This document shows positions 1 to 6,410 of a stretch of 6,789 nucleotides of DNA, in pieces. Every line of letters starts with the position of its first letter. Position 1 is the stretch's first letter. The stretch is from contig USFX01000153.1 of the NCBI GenBank assembly GCA_900553965.1, positions 1 to 6,789 on the forward strand, written 5' to 3'. A program made the position numbers and the translations under genes. This stretch comes from an uncultured Prevotella sp. (GTDB taxonomy: Bacteria > Bacteroidota > Bacteroidia > Bacteroidales > Bacteroidaceae). The notes beneath the pieces are model-generated. The model did not search any database. It saw only the letters and a list, made by a program, of their open reading frames with translations, and was not told the origin of the DNA.

Positions 1-6
1 CAACGG

Positions 7-94
7 CAGAGACACGGAGACACAGAGGACAATATAGCTCTGTGTCTCCGTGTCTCTGTGTTCAAAGTATAAACTGATTGTTGCAACATACTTA
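7..94. repeat. Long palindromic intergenic repeat, copy 1
   Basis: A perfect palindrome with 21-nt arms (7-27 and 38-58) and a 10-nt loop is followed by a ~35-bp tail (59-94) containing TTCAAAGTATAAACT and ATTGTTGCAAC. The arms themselves hold two copies of GAGACAC. The same unit occurs in inverted orientation at 5331-5419. The two differ mainly in the loop and in a few tail positions, so this is a dispersed element and not a chance hairpin. It resembles REP/MITE-like intergenic repeats. No gene lies inside it. RNA from either strand would form a very stable stem, so it could act as a transcript end or RNA stabiliser; that role is inferred. Confidence 0.85.
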
Positions 95-115
95 ACAGGT
101 GTTTCCGGCAACGGA

Positions 116-168
116 AAAGGCGCACAGATGCCGGACCGGTTGCTGCCGTCCTGCTTCTGTGCGCCTTT
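116..168. terminator. 13-bp inverted repeat, possible terminator
   Basis: The arms AAAGGCGCACAGA (116-128) and TCTGTGCGCCTTT (156-168) pair perfectly around a 27-nt loop. Read leftward, the stem is followed by a short T run (TTTTCC). Read rightward, it is followed by GCGG with no T tract. It therefore fits a leftward intrinsic terminator slightly better, although the loop is long. No gene that it would obviously terminate is visible in the window. Confidence 0.35.
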
Positions 169-291
169 GCGGTTGAGGTATGAGAGTCTCTTGACATTCG
201 CTGCATTGCTTGTTTGATTATTACCTGCCAAGGCTATTTCGCTGCAAAATTACAACTTTTAGGGTAATAACCGCTCTCGTCTGATATTTTT

Positions 292-307
292 TTTGCACCT
301 TTGCACC
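292..307 (+). promoter_or_regulatory. Putative Bacteroidetes-type promoter for the antiporter
   Basis: A tandem TTTGCACC duplication (292-299 and 300-307) lies just upstream of the antiporter starts. TTTGCACC commonly follows the TA of the Bacteroidetes -7 box (TAnnTTTG); here the best register is CACCTTTG at 296-303, one mismatch from consensus. No clear -33 TTG is seen at the usual spacing. The position and TTTG core support a promoter, but the exact start is uncertain. Confidence 0.35.
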
Positions 308-330
308 TTGAAATGCAATGTTTCAGACCG

Positions 331-2454
331 ATGACCATGCCTGACATATCACATTATTTCCCGATAACCGACCCGACACTGATATTCTTTGTCGTGCTCT
401 GCATCATCCTTTTCGCCCCTATCGTCATGGGACGCCTGCGCATACCGCATATAATAGGTATGGTGCTGGCGGGCGTCGCCGTCGGCCGCTACGGGTTCAA
501 CATTCTCGAGCGGGACTCCTCCTTCGAGCTCTTCGGGAAGGTGGGCGTGCTCTACATTATGTTCCTCGCCGGACTGGAGATGAACCTGAAGGACATCATG
601 AGGCGGCGGCTCCAGTTCATGATTTTCGGTCTGCTGACCTTCGCCGTGCCTTTCGTCATGGCCTACGGCGCGGGCGTGTGGCTTCTGGGCTATTCGCCCG
701 AGGCGTCGCTGCTGCTGTCCTGCATACTCGCCGCAAACACGCTGATAGCCTATCCCATAGTCTGCCGCTACGGACTGCAGAAACACTCCAGCGTAGCGCT
801 CAGCGTCGGCTCATCCATGATAGCCCTCTCGCTGTCGCTGCTCGTGCTGGCCGCCATCGTCGGCGCCCACGAAGGCGGAACGGACATCGGCTTCTGGGTT
901 CTGTTCGTAGGCAAGGTGGTCCTCTTCTGCGCCGGCTCGTCGGTGCTGCTGCCGCGGATGACGCGCTGGTTTTTCAGACATTATTCCGACTCGGTGATGC
1001 TATATATATATGTGTTGTCGGTTCTCTTCCTCAGTGCCGCCGCCTCCGAGATGTGCGGGCTGGAGGGAATTTTCGGCGCGTTCATCGCCGGACTGACGCT
1101 CAACCGCTTCATCCCGAGCGTCTCGCCGCTGATGAACCGCATAGAGTTTGTCGGCAACGCGCTCTTCATCCCCTATTTCCTCATCGGCGTCGGCATGCTC
1201 ATCAACATCCGCGTCCTCTTCCACGGTTGGGACACGCTGTGGGTCGTGTTCTGCATGGTCGTCATCGGAACGCTCAGCAAGGCCATCGCCGCCTACGTCT
1301 CGTGCCTCTTCTTCCGCCGGCCGCTGCTCGCCGGCCACATGATGTTCGGACTCACCGAGGCTCACGCCGCCGGAGGAATCGCCATGACGATGGTCGGAAT
1401 GAACCTCCGTATGGACGACGGGAGCTATCTGGTCGACGTCAACATGCTCAACGGTGTGGTGATGATGATTCTCTTCACGTGCATCATCAGCTCGCTTGTC
1501 GTCGAGAATTCGGCGCGCGCCATTCTCCTCCGCGAGAAGATGCAGCCCGAGGAACCCGCCAAGGCCGGCGATGACGAGAAGATTCTCCTGCCACTGCAGC
1601 ACGCCGAGACGGCCGACGCGCTGGTCCATCTGGCCATTCTCATGCGCAACAAGAAGCTCAACCGTGGGCTGATCGGTCTCAACGTGGTCTACGACGACAT
1701 CTACAGCGGACGCAACCAGACCGCCGGCCGCAAGCTCCTCGAACATGCCGAGGCCGTCGCCGGGTCCGCCGACGTGCGCATGCAGACGCAGAGCCGGCTG
1801 GCCATCAACATCGCCAACGGCATCAAGCACGCCTTCAAGGAAAACGACGCCTCGGAGATCATCATGGGCATGCACCGACGGACGGACCCCACGGACAGCT
1901 TCTGGGGGGCATACACCCAGGGACTCATCGCGGAGATAAACCGTCAGATAATGATATGCCGCATCGTCCGCCCGCTCAGCACCATCCGCCGCATACAGGT
2001 GGCGGTGCCGTCGAGGGTCGAGTTTGAACCGGGATTCTACCGCTGGACGGAGCGTCTGTCGCGTCTGGCCGGCAATCTCGTCTGCCGCATCGTCTTCCAC
2101 GGACGTCAGGACACGACCGCCCTCATCAATGAGTACATACAGAACCGCCACCCTGAGGTGCGCGCCGAATATTCCGTCATGAGCCACTGGAAGGAGCTGA
2201 CGCAGCTCTCCCGCGAGGTCAACGCCGACCATCTCTTCGTCGTAGTGACCGCCCGTCAGGGCACGGTCTCGTACAAACCGGCCTTCGAGCGGCTGCCGGA
2301 GGAGCTGACCGCGTCCTTTCCCGACTGCAGCCTGATGCTCATCTACCCCGACCAGAACGGCCAGCCGCAGGATGTCATGACGTTCACCGCACCCCAGCGG
2401 CAGGAACAGGAGAGCGCTTACGCCTCGCTGATGAAGTTCATCAAGCGGCGCTGA
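331..2454 (+). CDS. CPA2-type cation/proton antiporter with C-terminal USP-like tail
   Basis: A predicted inner-membrane monovalent cation/H+ antiporter of 707 aa. Residues ~10-395 form the Na_H_Exchanger membrane domain: many hydrophobic helices with family landmarks FLAGLEMNL, ANTLIAYPIV (~134-143), GIFGAFIAGLTLNRF and FLIGVGMLINI. Residues ~415-707 are soluble and look like two tandem universal-stress-protein-like domains, starting near EKILLPL and IRRIQVAVPS; such tails usually have a regulatory role. The segment GSSMIALSLSLLVLA (~160-174) stands where many relatives have a TDTLALLVLA-type motif, so an acidic residue seems to be replaced by Leu166. ATG 331 was chosen over 313 and 337 because it leaves a short leader after the TTTGCACC site and keeps the usual FPITDPTLIFF start; there is no SD, and 337 is nearly as likely. 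The family call is firm; the transported ion is unknown. Confidence 0.93.
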   Translation: MTMPDISHYFPITDPTLIFFVVLCIILFAPIVMGRLRIPHIIGMVLAGVAVGRYGFNILERDSSFELFGKVGVLYIMFLAGLEMNLKDIMRRRLQFMIFGLLTFAVPFVMAYGAGVWLLGYSPEASLLLSCILAANTLIAYPIVCRYGLQKHSSVALSVGSSMIALSLSLLVLAAIVGAHEGGTDIGFWVLFVGKVVLFCAGSSVLLPRMTRWFFRHYSDSVMLYIYVLSVLFLSAAASEMCGLEGIFGAFIAGLTLNRFIPSVSPLMNRIEFVGNALFIPYFLIGVGMLINIRVLFHGWDTLWVVFCMVVIGTLSKAIAAYVSCLFFRRPLLAGHMMFGLTEAHAAGGIAMTMVGMNLRMDDGSYLVDVNMLNGVVMMILFTCIISSLVVENSARAILLREKMQPEEPAKAGDDEKILLPLQHAETADALVHLAILMRNKKLNRGLIGLNVVYDDIYSGRNQTAGRKLLEHAEAVAGSADVRMQTQSRLAINIANGIKHAFKENDASEIIMGMHRRTDPTDSFWGAYTQGLIAEINRQIMICRIVRPLSTIRRIQVAVPSRVEFEPGFYRWTERLSRLAGNLVCRIVFHGRQDTTALINEYIQNRHPEVRAEYSVMSHWKELTQLSREVNADHLFVVVTARQGTVSYKPAFERLPEELTASFPDCSLMLIYPDQNGQPQDVMTFTAPQRQEQESAYASLMKFIKRR

Positions 2455-2518
2455 CGGCGGAACGGCAGCCGGCGGAGGTGAGAGAGACGATAGAGTGTTG
2501 AACTTTGATTGATCAAGA

Positions 2519-3210
2519 ATGATAGAGATAAAAGGAATAAGGAAGAGCTTCGGCTCGCTTCAGGTGCTCAAGGGCATCGACCTGAAGATAGATAAGGGTG
2601 AGGTCGTGAGCATTGTCGGCCCCAGCGGAGCCGGCAAGACGACACTGCTGCAGATCATCGGGACACTTGACCGGGCCGACAGCGGCACCGTCGTGGTCGA
2701 CGGCGTGGACACAAACGGCATGAACGCGCGGCGGCTGGCGGCAACCGTCATATCGGTTTCGTGTTTCAGTTTCACCAGCTCCTGCCCGAGTTCACGGCCG
2801 TCGAGAACATCATGATTCCGGCCTACATTGCGGGCATGTCCACAAAGGACGCGCGCCGCAGGGCGGAGGAGCTGCTCGACTTCATGGGACTGACGGAACG
2901 TGCCGACCATAAGCCCAACGAGCTTTCGGGCGGTGAGAAGCAGCGCGTGGCCGTGGCACGTGCGCTCGTCAACAACCCCGCCGTCATTCTCGCGGACGAG
3001 CCTTCGGGCAGCCTGGACTCAAAGAACAAGGCCGAGTTGCACCAGTTGTTCTTCGACCTGCGCGACCGTTTCGGCCAGACGTTCGTCATCGTGACGCACG
3101 ATGAGCAGCTGGCGTCCATCACCGACCGCACGATAAAGATGCGCGATGGACTGCTGGAGGCGGAGACTGAGGCAGCCACAGAACCACAAAAGAACGAAAC
3201 AGATGGATAG
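2519..3210 (+). pseudogene. LolD-like ABC transporter ATPase, frameshifted
   Basis: An ATP-binding subunit of the LolD/MacB class, which powers lipoprotein release or FtsX-type permeases at the inner membrane. It is split between two frames. The first frame (from ATG 2519) gives the N-terminus MIEIKGIRKSFGSLQVLKGI and Walker A GPSGAGKTT (residues 34-42), then runs out of frame after RRLAA and stops at 2815. The second frame resumes at 2743 with NRHIGFVFQFHQ (Q-loop), then LSGGEKQR (signature, ~2923), VILADEPSG (Walker B, ~2980) and VTHDE (H-loop, ~3097). Relatives read about LAAFRNRHIGFVFQ here, so roughly 7 nt encoding Phe-Arg are missing at ~2743/2744. Restoring 7 nt gives an open frame of 232 aa, a normal LolD length. 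The part after the break could be made alone from GTG 2761 but would lack Walker A. No permease partner is adjacent. A sequencing or assembly error is the main alternative to a true pseudogene. Confidence 0.88.
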
Positions 3211-4045
3211 GATAAAGTTAGGAGACTACAACCGGATGACGGTTGTCAAGAAGGTTGACTTCGGTATGTACCTCGACGGAGGCGACGAGGGCGAGATATT
3301 GTTGCCCGCACGCTATGTTCCCGAGGGCACGCGGCCGGGTGACGAGATAGACGTCTTTGTCTATCTCGACCAGGACGAGCGTCCCGTGGCCACCACCCAG
3401 CGGCCGAAAGCGCGTGTCGGCGAGTTCGCATGTCTTGAGGTCGCGTGGGTCAATGAATATGGCGCATTCCTCGACTGGGGCCTTATGAAAGACCTCTTCT
3501 GCCCCTTCCGGGAGCAGAAGAAGCGCATGGAGCGCGGCTCGTCATACGTTGTCTATGTGACGGTGGACGAGGACAGCTACCGCATGATGGCCTCGGCGAA
3601 GGTCGAGCGCTATCTCTCGCAGGAGCGGCCGCGCTACCGCCATGGTGACGAGGTGGACCTGCTGGTGTGGCAGAAGACCGAACTTGGCTTCAAGGTGATT
3701 GTCGACAACAAGTTCAGCGGGCTGGTCTATCAGGACCAGATATTCCGTTATCTCACGACGGGCGACCGCCTCAAGGGTTATATCGACCACATCCGGCAGG
3801 ACGGCAAGATTGACGTGACGCTCCAGCCGACGGGCCGCCGTCAGACGGAGGAGTTCTCGGAGACGCTGCTGGAATATCTTCGCAACAACAACGGCCACTG
3901 TGATTTGGGCGACAAGAGCCCCGCCGAGCTGATTGTCGACCGCTTCAAGGTCAGCAAGAAGGCATACAAGAAGGCTGTCGGAGACCTCTATCGCCGCCGG
4001 CTGATAACCATCGGCGATGACGGTATCACGCTGACGGAGGGCTGA
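3203..4045 (+). CDS. CvfB/YitL-family S1 RNA-binding protein
   Basis: A predicted cytoplasmic RNA-binding protein of 280 aa, close to the family's usual ~280-300. It shows three S1-like OB folds: ~1-67 (GDYNRMTVVKKVDFGMYL, GEILLPARYV), ~70-134 (EVAWVNEYGAFLDWGL, DLFCPFREQ) and ~146-209 (GFKVIVDNKFSGLVYQDQ, KIDVTLQP). A winged-helix-like tail follows at ~215-280 (FSETLLEYLRNNNGHCDLGDKSPAELI, AVGDLYRRRLI given in parts). This order matches the CvfB/YitL family, whose members affect gene expression, including virulence genes in Staphylococcus; the exact role in Bacteroidales is not known. ATG 3203 is chosen because it begins the conserved MDRIKLGDYN start and overlaps the ATPase stop as ATGGATAG, suggesting translational coupling. 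In-frame codons upstream (from 3146) lie inside the ATPase and lack family similarity. Confidence 0.9.
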   Translation: MDRIKLGDYNRMTVVKKVDFGMYLDGGDEGEILLPARYVPEGTRPGDEIDVFVYLDQDERPVATTQRPKARVGEFACLEVAWVNEYGAFLDWGLMKDLFCPFREQKKRMERGSSYVVYVTVDEDSYRMMASAKVERYLSQERPRYRHGDEVDLLVWQKTELGFKVIVDNKFSGLVYQDQIFRYLTTGDRLKGYIDHIRQDGKIDVTLQPTGRRQTEEFSETLLEYLRNNNGHCDLGDKSPAELIVDRFKVSKKAYKKAVGDLYRRRLITIGDDGITLTEG

Positions 4046-4182
4046 TGCGGCTCTCCTGACTGTCTGTCGGGGTATTTGGCGTGTCTTTCTTTCGGCTCGT
4101 TTAACCACGTTTAGCATCCGCGAAGTAATCAAAAAGTTGGTTAAGTTGTGTTTGAGGATTATGATGTGTGACTTATTGTGCG

Positions 4183-4190
4183 TATCTTTG
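4183..4190 (+). promoter_or_regulatory. Bacteroidetes -7 promoter element (TATCTTTG)
   Basis: TATCTTTG matches the Bacteroidetes primary sigma -7 consensus TAnnTTTG exactly and is followed by CAC, the usual start-site context. It lies 39 bp before ATG 4230. A TTG occurs upstream in GTTTGAGG, but at longer than the usual ~19-bp spacing, so the -33 box is weak. The leader up to the start is AT-rich without an SD, as is normal in this phylum. It should drive the PepSY-like gene and perhaps the META lipoprotein gene. Confidence 0.75.
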
Positions 4191-4229
4191 CACTGTCAAC
4201 AGGATTACTCACTTTAAATTTAACCGCTT

Positions 4230-4682
4230 ATGAAAAATTTGACTAAGAAGGTCTTGATGACCGTAGCAGCCGCAATGATGACCAGTTCGGCTGCACTCGC
4301 AGGAATGGACCGGCCGATAGAGGTCACCCAGTTGCCGGACAATGCGCAGCTGGTGGTTAAGAAAGACTTCTCGGGACGACGTGTCGCAATGGCGAAGATA
4401 GACGACGGCCTGTTCTACAACGGCTATAACGTCGTTTTCACCAACGGCGACAAGGTGGAGTTTGACAGCCACGGACAGTGGAAGGAGATTACGTGCCGCA
4501 GGTCGGAAGTGCCCTCGTCGGTTGTCCCCAAGCCCATACGCAGCTATCTGAAGAGCTATTATCCGAAAGCAAAGATGCTGGAGATAGAGCGCAGCAGCAA
4601 GGGGAAGTATGAAGTGAAGCTGGACAACGGACTGGAGATAAAGTTCGACAAGGACTTCCGTGTGACCGATATTGATGATTGA
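4230..4682 (+). CDS. Exported PepSY-like (DUF2874) protein
   Basis: A 150-aa secreted protein, probably periplasmic. Residues 1-24 are a Sec signal peptide: basic MKNLTKK, a hydrophobic core, and an AxA site ALA before Gly25. The mature part resembles the PepSY-like/DUF2874 family common in Bacteroidetes. It shows two similar β-rich units: ~58-88 with YNVVFTNGDKVEFDSHGQWKEI and ~117-148 with YEVKLDNGLEIKFDKDFRV, in parts the same pattern Y-x-V-x-[nG]-x-[veF]-D. A helix-like stretch between them (PIRSYLKSYYPKAK) is also typical. Relatives were noted as resembling β-lactamase-inhibitor protein folds, but their function is unknown and no enzymatic residues are evident. It has its own promoter at 4183-4190 and is 98 bp upstream of the META lipoprotein gene, so the two may be co-transcribed. 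Confidence 0.85.
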   Translation: MKNLTKKVLMTVAAAMMTSSAALAGMDRPIEVTQLPDNAQLVVKKDFSGRRVAMAKIDDGLFYNGYNVVFTNGDKVEFDSHGQWKEITCRRSEVPSSVVPKPIRSYLKSYYPKAKMLEIERSSKGKYEVKLDNGLEIKFDKDFRVTDIDD

Positions 4683-4743
4683 CGGCAGTCTTACGGCCGG
4701 ATAATGGAATGTAGTTAGTGCGTCCGCGGACTGTCAGCCGTCA
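4680..4743 (+). other. Imperfect hairpin between the PepSY-like and META genes
   Basis: TGACGGC at 4680-4686, which includes the stop codon, can pair with GCCGTCA at 4737-4743. AGTC (4687-4690) can extend this with GACT (4729-4732) across a 4-nt bulge. No T tract follows, so this is not a classic terminator; it might modulate read-through or protect an mRNA end. It could also be chance. Confidence 0.25.
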
Positions 4744-4780
4744 TGAAACAAACTCGTATGAACAATTTAATAATACGGAT

Positions 4781-5224
4781 ATGAAGAAGATTATGGTATT
4801 TGTCTGTGCACTGATGGCAATGGCTTCGTGCGGCACAGGACAGAAAGCGGTATCGCTCAGCGACCTCAATGGCGAATGGAGCGTTGTGAAAATCAAAGGC
4901 AGTGATGTCGCGGCTGCCGACGGACAGGACGCTCCGTTCATCGGAATTGATGCAGACAAGAAGCGTGTCTATGGCAGTACGAGCTGTAACAGGATTACTG
5001 GAATGCTCGATGTTGACCCTGCAAAGGGAACGATTGACCTCGGCAAGATGGGAAGCACGCGCATGATGTGTCCCGACATGGCTCTGGAAGACCGTCTGCT
5101 CGGCGCTTTCGGCGAAGTGAAGTCGTTCCGTTTGCAGAAAGGCTCAACGCTGATGCTGACCGATGCAGACGGTAAGGCCGTGATAGAACTGCAGAAGAAA
5201 GCGACAGGAGAAAAGGGAAAGTAA
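4781..5224 (+). CDS. META-domain (HslJ-like) lipoprotein
   Basis: A 147-aa predicted lipoprotein. Residues 1-17 form a lipoprotein signal, MKKIMVFVCALMAMASC, with lipobox MASC and Cys17 as the acylated residue. The next residues (GTGQK) are not acidic, so the Bacteroidetes surface-export signal is absent and a periplasm-facing anchor is more likely. The remainder is a META domain (HslJ-like): LNGEWSVVKIKG (~29-40), the hallmark YGSTSCNRITG (~64-74) and GSTRMMCPDMALEDRLLGAF (~91-110), ending in a β-strand pair. In E. coli, HslJ is linked to heat shock and novobiocin resistance; the biochemical role is unclear. ATG 4781 is chosen because it starts directly at the signal peptide; the in-frame codons from 4718 would bury it. 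A strong terminator follows. Confidence 0.87.
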   Translation: MKKIMVFVCALMAMASCGTGQKAVSLSDLNGEWSVVKIKGSDVAAADGQDAPFIGIDADKKRVYGSTSCNRITGMLDVDPAKGTIDLGKMGSTRMMCPDMALEDRLLGAFGEVKSFRLQKGSTLMLTDADGKAVIELQKKATGEKGK

Positions 5225-5264
5225 GTCATCCGCGGCTTTCCACCCGCTTCTTTTGAAAGGCTTT

Positions 5265-5304
5265 AAAGCTCAAATGGACAATGACAAATGTTCATTTGAG
5301 CTTT
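5265..5304 (+). terminator. Intrinsic terminator after the META lipoprotein gene
   Basis: A 16-bp stem pairs AAAGCTCAAATGGACA (5265-5280) with TGTTCATTTGAGCTTT (5289-5304), with one G-T wobble and an 8-nt loop. It starts 40 bp after the stop codon and ends in CTTTT. The A-rich start of the left arm means it could also serve leftward transcription of the minus-strand gene at 5448-6098. An alternative pairing with 5309-5317 exists. Confidence 0.75.
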
Positions 5305-5330
5305 TACTATTGTCCATTCGGGAATCGCTT

Positions 5331-5419
5331 TAAGTTGGTTGCAACAATTAGTTTATACTTTGAACACAGAGACACGGAGACACAGAGTTGATATTTTCCT
5401 CTGTGTCTCCGTGTCTCTG
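5331..5419. repeat. Long palindromic intergenic repeat, copy 2 (inverted)
   Basis: This is the reverse-complement counterpart of the repeat at 7-94. Palindrome arms at 5367-5387 and 5399-5419 (21 nt each, perfect) enclose an 11-nt loop. The tail (5331-5366), with GTTGCAACAAT and AGTTTATACTTTGAA, lies on the left. The arms are identical to copy 1; the loop differs, and the tail carries only a few substitutions. It sits between two convergent genes. The tails of the two copies face each other across the five-gene block. Confidence 0.85.
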
Positions 5420-5447
5420 TATTCAAAAAACTTATATCATAAAGTAA

Positions 5448-6098
5448 TTATCTGCTTCCGCTGCTCACCTGTCTGACCGCTTTCAGTCTCTGTCTAACCT
5501 CCCGTTTGTGGCGGATATGGTTGAGCTGGTCAAGCACTTTGCGGCGCGAAAGGTTTATCTGATAGCGGTAGACGGCGCAAGCGGTGATGAAATAGGCAGC
5601 TGCCTGAATCCACATAAGACGACATTCGATGGCGATGTCGCTCGGCGTGGCGCCCATCATGCTGGCCCGGACGAATGCCCTCACGCCGAAAGTTGAGGGA
5701 AACAGCCATGAGACGCCTTGCCATACACCCGGTATGTTGCTCTGCGGCCATGATACGCCGGACATGAACAGCAGCGGGACGGAGCAGAAAATGACTATCA
5801 GCATGACGTTCTCGCGGTAGCGGATGAGGCATGAAACGGTCATGCCGAAGAAGATGCAGGCCAGCAGATAGGGCAGAAGAATGGCCGTCAGAGTGCCGGC
5901 CTGAACCATGTCGACAAAGTTGAAGAGCCGCGGGATGACAAGTGTGACGTAGGCGGAGACGACGGCATATATCATCAGATAGCACATCGTCTTGCCTGTC
6001 ACGATGCGAAGCACGCCGCGATAGTGGCGGCTGATGGGGATGAGTTCCAGAATCTGGCGCAATCGCAACAGGCCTTTAGTGTGCTCAGGTGTCGGCAT
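5448..6098 (-). CDS. Chimeric ORF: AlpA-type N-terminus fused to C-terminal half of ABC-2 permease
   Basis: A continuous 216-aa frame made of two unrelated parts. Residues 1-24 (MPTPEHTKG then LLRLRQILELIPISR) match the start of AlpA-type helix-turn-helix regulators and resemble the AlpA gene at 6478-6699. Residues ~25-181 are the C-terminal half of an ABC-2 export permease. They show hydrophobic segments at ~38-58, ~70-92, ~98-115 and ~162-178, a conserved RYRENVMLIVIFCSVPLLFMSG-like core (~93-114), WPQSNIPG, and LFPSTFGVRAFVR (~132-144). Full permeases of this class run ~370-420 aa, so the large extracytoplasmic N-terminal half is missing. A basic, soluble tail (~182-216) follows. ATG 6098 is supported by a perfect AGGAGG 7 nt upstream. 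The product is unlikely to work as either parent. The joint lies near 6005-6030 and is either a real rearrangement or an assembly chimera. Confidence 0.75.
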   Translation of the reverse strand: MPTPEHTKGLLRLRQILELIPISRHYRGVLRIVTGKTMCYLMIYAVVSAYVTLVIPRLFNFVDMVQAGTLTAILLPYLLACIFFGMTVSCLIRYRENVMLIVIFCSVPLLFMSGVSWPQSNIPGVWQGVSWLFPSTFGVRAFVRASMMGATPSDIAIECRLMWIQAAAYFITACAVYRYQINLSRRKVLDQLNHIRHKREVRQRLKAVRQVSSGSR

Positions 6099-6105
6099 AA
6101 TTTCC

Positions 6106-6111
6106 CCTCCT
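6106..6111 (-). promoter_or_regulatory. Strong Shine-Dalgarno AGGAGG deciding start 6098
   Basis: On the minus strand, AGGAGG is followed by GGAAATT and then ATG at 6098-6096, a textbook spacing. This favours 6098 over the longer in-frame ATG at 6182. Such a site is unlike the SD-less starts of the Bacteroidetes-type genes in the rest of the window. Confidence 0.7.
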
Positions 6112-6410
6112 CGGTATTTTGCGCAGCATATCATGCCTTTTCCGGCGTCCCCTTTTTTTCTCCTGATTGCGCCATTGCACATGTCCCATATTGTCCCATG
6201 AAATACCTGTTATATTCTCAAAAATATATTTTTTTATCTTGACAACTTTTTGCAATTCTTTGCACAGCAGTAAAACTTTTTGGAATAATTAGTTTTCTTA
6301 TTTTTCTTGTTCCCCATGCTTTCCTTGTCTGTATTTGGGTCTCATAGACATAAAAATATCCGGGAAAGCCTCTTGCGTACTGTGTATACTTTTGGACTTT
6401 TTGATACATA
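6112..6410. other. AT-rich intergenic stretch without a credible gene
   Basis: This gap between the chimeric ORF and the AlpA terminator is AT-rich, with runs such as AAAAATATATTTTTTT near 6220-6236, in contrast to the GC-rich genes. It contains a direct repeat TGTCCCAT at 6182-6189 and 6192-6199. Open frames here are short, start with rare codons or cross the terminator hairpin, and show no protein-like pattern. It presumably holds the leftward promoter of the ORF at 5448-6098, but no -35/-10 pair with good spacing could be picked out. Confidence 0.6.

Noticed and set aside
7..58. CRISPR repeat possibility for the GAGACAC-rich palindrome
   Set aside because: Only one unit occurs at each of two distant sites, with no spacers between regular repeats and no cas genes.
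678..1574. 298-codon plus-strand frame inside the antiporter
   Set aside because: Arg/His-rich out-of-frame translation typical of a shadow frame; no motif, and fully covered by a well-supported gene.
1000..2232. 410-codon open frame antisense to the antiporter
   Set aside because: It is the mirror of GC-rich third-position bias in the antiporter. The protein is rich in H, D, V, R and A, with no domain pattern, signal or start context, while the sense frame is a clear membrane protein.
3542..4132. 196-codon minus-strand frame opposite the S1 gene
   Set aside because: No recognisable domain; the sense strand encodes a complete three-S1-domain protein of normal length.
6239..6280. Plus-strand sigma70-like promoter beginning with TTGACA
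   Set aside because: No -10 hexamer at 16-18 bp, and no plus-strand gene follows it.
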